From the NCBI GenBank assembly GCA_018820745.1, contig JAHJNP010000249.1, positions 1-10,753 of the forward strand: 10,753 bases of DNA. Direction: 5' to 3'. Every line of letters starts with the position of its first letter. The first letter of the stretch is position 1. The DNA comes from Gammaproteobacteria bacterium. GTDB lineage: Bacteria > Pseudomonadota > Gammaproteobacteria > Burkholderiales > Thiobacillaceae. Under the pieces are notes generated by a model that worked only from the letters and a program-made list of their open reading frames with translations, made no database searches and was not told the DNA's origin. The position numbers and the translations under genes are program-made. Positions 7,742 through 10,753 of the stretch are shown here, piece after piece.

Positions 7742-9022
7742 CTACTCGGAATACCCGCTCCCGTTACGGTACCCCTCGCGGGCGAAATACCGGACATCGC
7801 CCAGCGGAAGCACGACGAGCCCGCCTTCGGTGACTTGATAGCCGGCCGCGCGGTCGCGTTCGTGGTCGTAGCCGATTTCCGTGCCGGGCGCGATCTTGTT
7901 GTGCCGGTCGATGATCGCATGACGCAGCCTGGCGCCGGCGCCGACGCGCACATAGTCCATAATCACGCAGTCCTCGATCACGGCCCCTGGTTCGACCACC
8001 ACCTCGCGCCGCAGCAGCGAATTGCGGATGGTCGCGTCGCTGACGATGGTCGCCGCGCCCATCAGCACATTATCGAGGCTGCCGCGAATCACCCGCGCGG
8101 TCGGACCCTGGTAATGGCTGGAGTAAATCGGCCATTGCGGATTGAACGCGTCGAAACACGGCTCGATGCCGAGCACATCCATGTGCGCCTCGAAATAGCT
8201 GTCCAGCGTGCCCACATCGCGCCAGTAGCCCGCTTCCTCATAAGGCTTGGTGCCGGGCACCACGTTGGTTGCAAAGTCGTAGGCAAACACCCGGTGAGTC
8301 TGCGACAGGCGCGGCAGCACATGGTGGCCGAAATCCGTCTCGCCGCGCCGGTGCGCTTCCTCCAGTGCCTCCCTCAGCATGTCCGCCCTGAACAGATAAT
8401 TCCCCATCGATGCGTAGGCGCGCCGCGGGTCGTTCGGCATCGGCTTCGCCTGTGTGGGTTTTTCCTGGAAGCCGTGGATTCGTCCCGCCGCATCGGTTTC
8501 GATGATGCCGAAGTTGGGAGCCTGGTCGAGGGGTACCGGCAGCGCGGCCACCGTGACATCGGCCTCGTTCTCGCAATGAAAACGGACCATCTGCCGCACA
8601 TCCATGCGATAAATATGGTCCGCGCCGAACACCGCCACGAGATCCGGGCGATGCATGTTCATCAGGTTCAGGCTCTGATACACGGCATCCGCCGTGCCGC
8701 CGAACTGCATATGTTCCTTGGTCATCTGCGGCGGCACCACCGTCACGAACTGCTCCGAGAACAGCGCAGAAACCGTCCATGCCTTGCGGATATGCTCGAT
8801 CAGCGACTGCGGCATGTATTGCACCAGCAAATAGATTGAACGAATATCGGAGTTCGCCAGATTGCTCAACACGAAATCGACGATGCGGTAACGGCTCCCG
8901 AACGGCACCGCCGGCTTGCAGCGGTCTGCCGTCAGCGGCCGCAGGCGTGAGCCCTCGCCCCCTGCCATGACAAACGCCATCACCTTCTCGCGTCCGCGCC
9001 GTTCAAGCATCGGCTTCTCCAC
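7742..9022 (-). CDS. glgC: Glucose-1-phosphate adenylyltransferase (ADP-glucose pyrophosphorylase)
   Basis: GlgC makes ADP-glucose from ATP and glucose-1-phosphate, the committed and allosterically controlled step of bacterial glycogen synthesis. It has 426 residues, near the usual 420-430. The catalytic nucleotidyltransferase domain shows GGEGSRL (21-27), KPAVPFG (36-42), FGGTADAV (107-114), GADHIYRMD (133-141) with the catalytic-type Asp135, FQEKP (185-189, sugar-phosphate Lys188) and YWRDVGT (266-272). A left-handed beta-helix domain with hexapeptide-like repeats follows from about 310, including VVVEPGAVIEDCVI and RVGAGARLRHAIID. Two starts are possible: GTG at 9022 with GAGG 7 nt upstream, and ATG at 9010 with GGAG 6 nt upstream. 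The difference is four residues outside the conserved core; I give the longer form. The position of E. coli Lys39 (fructose-1,6-bisphosphate site) appears to be Asp33 here, so activator use probably differs. It is divergent from glgX. Confidence 0.97.
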   Translation of the reverse strand: MEKPMLERRGREKVMAFVMAGGEGSRLRPLTADRCKPAVPFGSRYRIVDFVLSNLANSDIRSIYLLVQYMPQSLIEHIRKAWTVSALFSEQFVTVVPPQMTKEHMQFGGTADAVYQSLNLMNMHRPDLVAVFGADHIYRMDVRQMVRFHCENEADVTVAALPVPLDQAPNFGIIETDAAGRIHGFQEKPTQAKPMPNDPRRAYASMGNYLFRADMLREALEEAHRRGETDFGHHVLPRLSQTHRVFAYDFATNVVPGTKPYEEAGYWRDVGTLDSYFEAHMDVLGIEPCFDAFNPQWPIYSSHYQGPTARVIRGSLDNVLMGAATIVSDATIRNSLLRREVVVEPGAVIEDCVIMDYVRVGAGARLRHAIIDRHNKIAPGTEIGYDHERDRAAGYQVTEGGLVVLPLGDVRYFAREGYRNGSGYSE

Positions 9023-9033
9023 AATTTTTCCTC
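9017..9033 (-). promoter_or_regulatory. Two candidate ribosome binding sites for alternative glgC starts
   Basis: On the minus strand GAGG (9033-9030) lies 7 nt before GTG 9022, and GGAG (9020-9017) lies 6 nt before ATG 9010. Both spacings are good, so the sequence does not decide between the starts. The second site is inside the first codons of the longer form. Confidence 0.55.
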
Positions 9034-9092
9034 GTATGTGATATGTCCTACTTTTTGTTTATAGCCAACGAAACCGTCATGCATCCAAAAAC
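9023..9092. promoter_or_regulatory. Divergent glgC/glgX intergenic promoter region
   Basis: These 70 bp between the two divergent glycogen gene starts are clearly AT-richer than the flanks and must hold or border the promoters for both directions. On the minus strand TATAAA (9063-9058) is a fair -10 for glgC, about 35 bp ahead of the GTG. The only -35-like string, TTGGAT (9088-9083), is at a poor 19-bp spacing. No convincing -35/-10 pair was found for glgX. Because the region is so short, the two promoters probably overlap or interfere, which would link synthesis and breakdown control. That is inference. Confidence 0.55.

Positions 9093-10753
<1,661 letters not shown>

Noticed and set aside
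6578..8839. 753-codon open frame on the plus strand opposite ackA and glgC
   Set aside because: It is the antisense shadow of two well-supported genes in GC-rich DNA. Its His/Arg/Ala/Val-rich translation has no recognisable domain, and it runs through the ackA-glgC gap without respecting gene borders.

Overview
The window is GC-rich, gene-dense proteobacterial chromosome. A betaproteobacterium of the Nitrosomonadales/Rhodocyclales kind is my best guess. It rests on GC-rich codon use, an flhB-flhA flagellar pair, a Nitrosomonas-like GlgC, and phosphoketolase plus acetate kinase next to glycogen genes. This placement is inference from remembered family patterns, not a search. I see no tRNA, rRNA, CRISPR array, insertion sequence or phage gene.

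Layout: seven genes are packed on the minus strand and one runs outward on the plus strand. Reading down the minus strand from a 70-bp AT-rich divergent promoter region (9023-9092), the order is glgC (ADP-glucose pyrophosphorylase), ackA (acetate kinase), xfp (phosphoketolase), rtcA (RNA 3'-terminal phosphate cyclase) and a 90-residue MJ1316/DUF504-domain protein. The gaps are 90, 59, 27 and 1 bp, so one long transcript is plausible. After a 120-bp gap come flhB and flhA, overlapping by 4 bp; flhA runs off the left edge. On the plus strand glgX (glycogen debranching) starts at 9093 and runs off the right edge. No stretch above 120 bp is without a gene.

How the genes work together: glgC commits glucose-1-phosphate to glycogen and glgX debranches glycogen. 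Phosphoketolase cleaves xylulose-5-P and/or fructose-6-P to acetyl phosphate, and acetate kinase turns this into acetate plus ATP. The block therefore looks like a storage-to-overflow/fermentation module. RtcA and the MJ1316-domain protein form a translationally coupled RNA-end-processing pair at the tail of the same gene run, without rtcB or rtcR in view. flhB and flhA encode core membrane parts of the flagellar type III export gate.

Most notable points: (1) FlhB is only 256 residues and stops about ten residues before the expected NPTH autocleavage motif, so the whole cytoplasmic switch domain is missing, yet the short gene is cleanly coupled to flhA. (2) An rtcA/MJ1316-domain RNA-repair pair sits behind carbon-storage and phosphoketolase genes.
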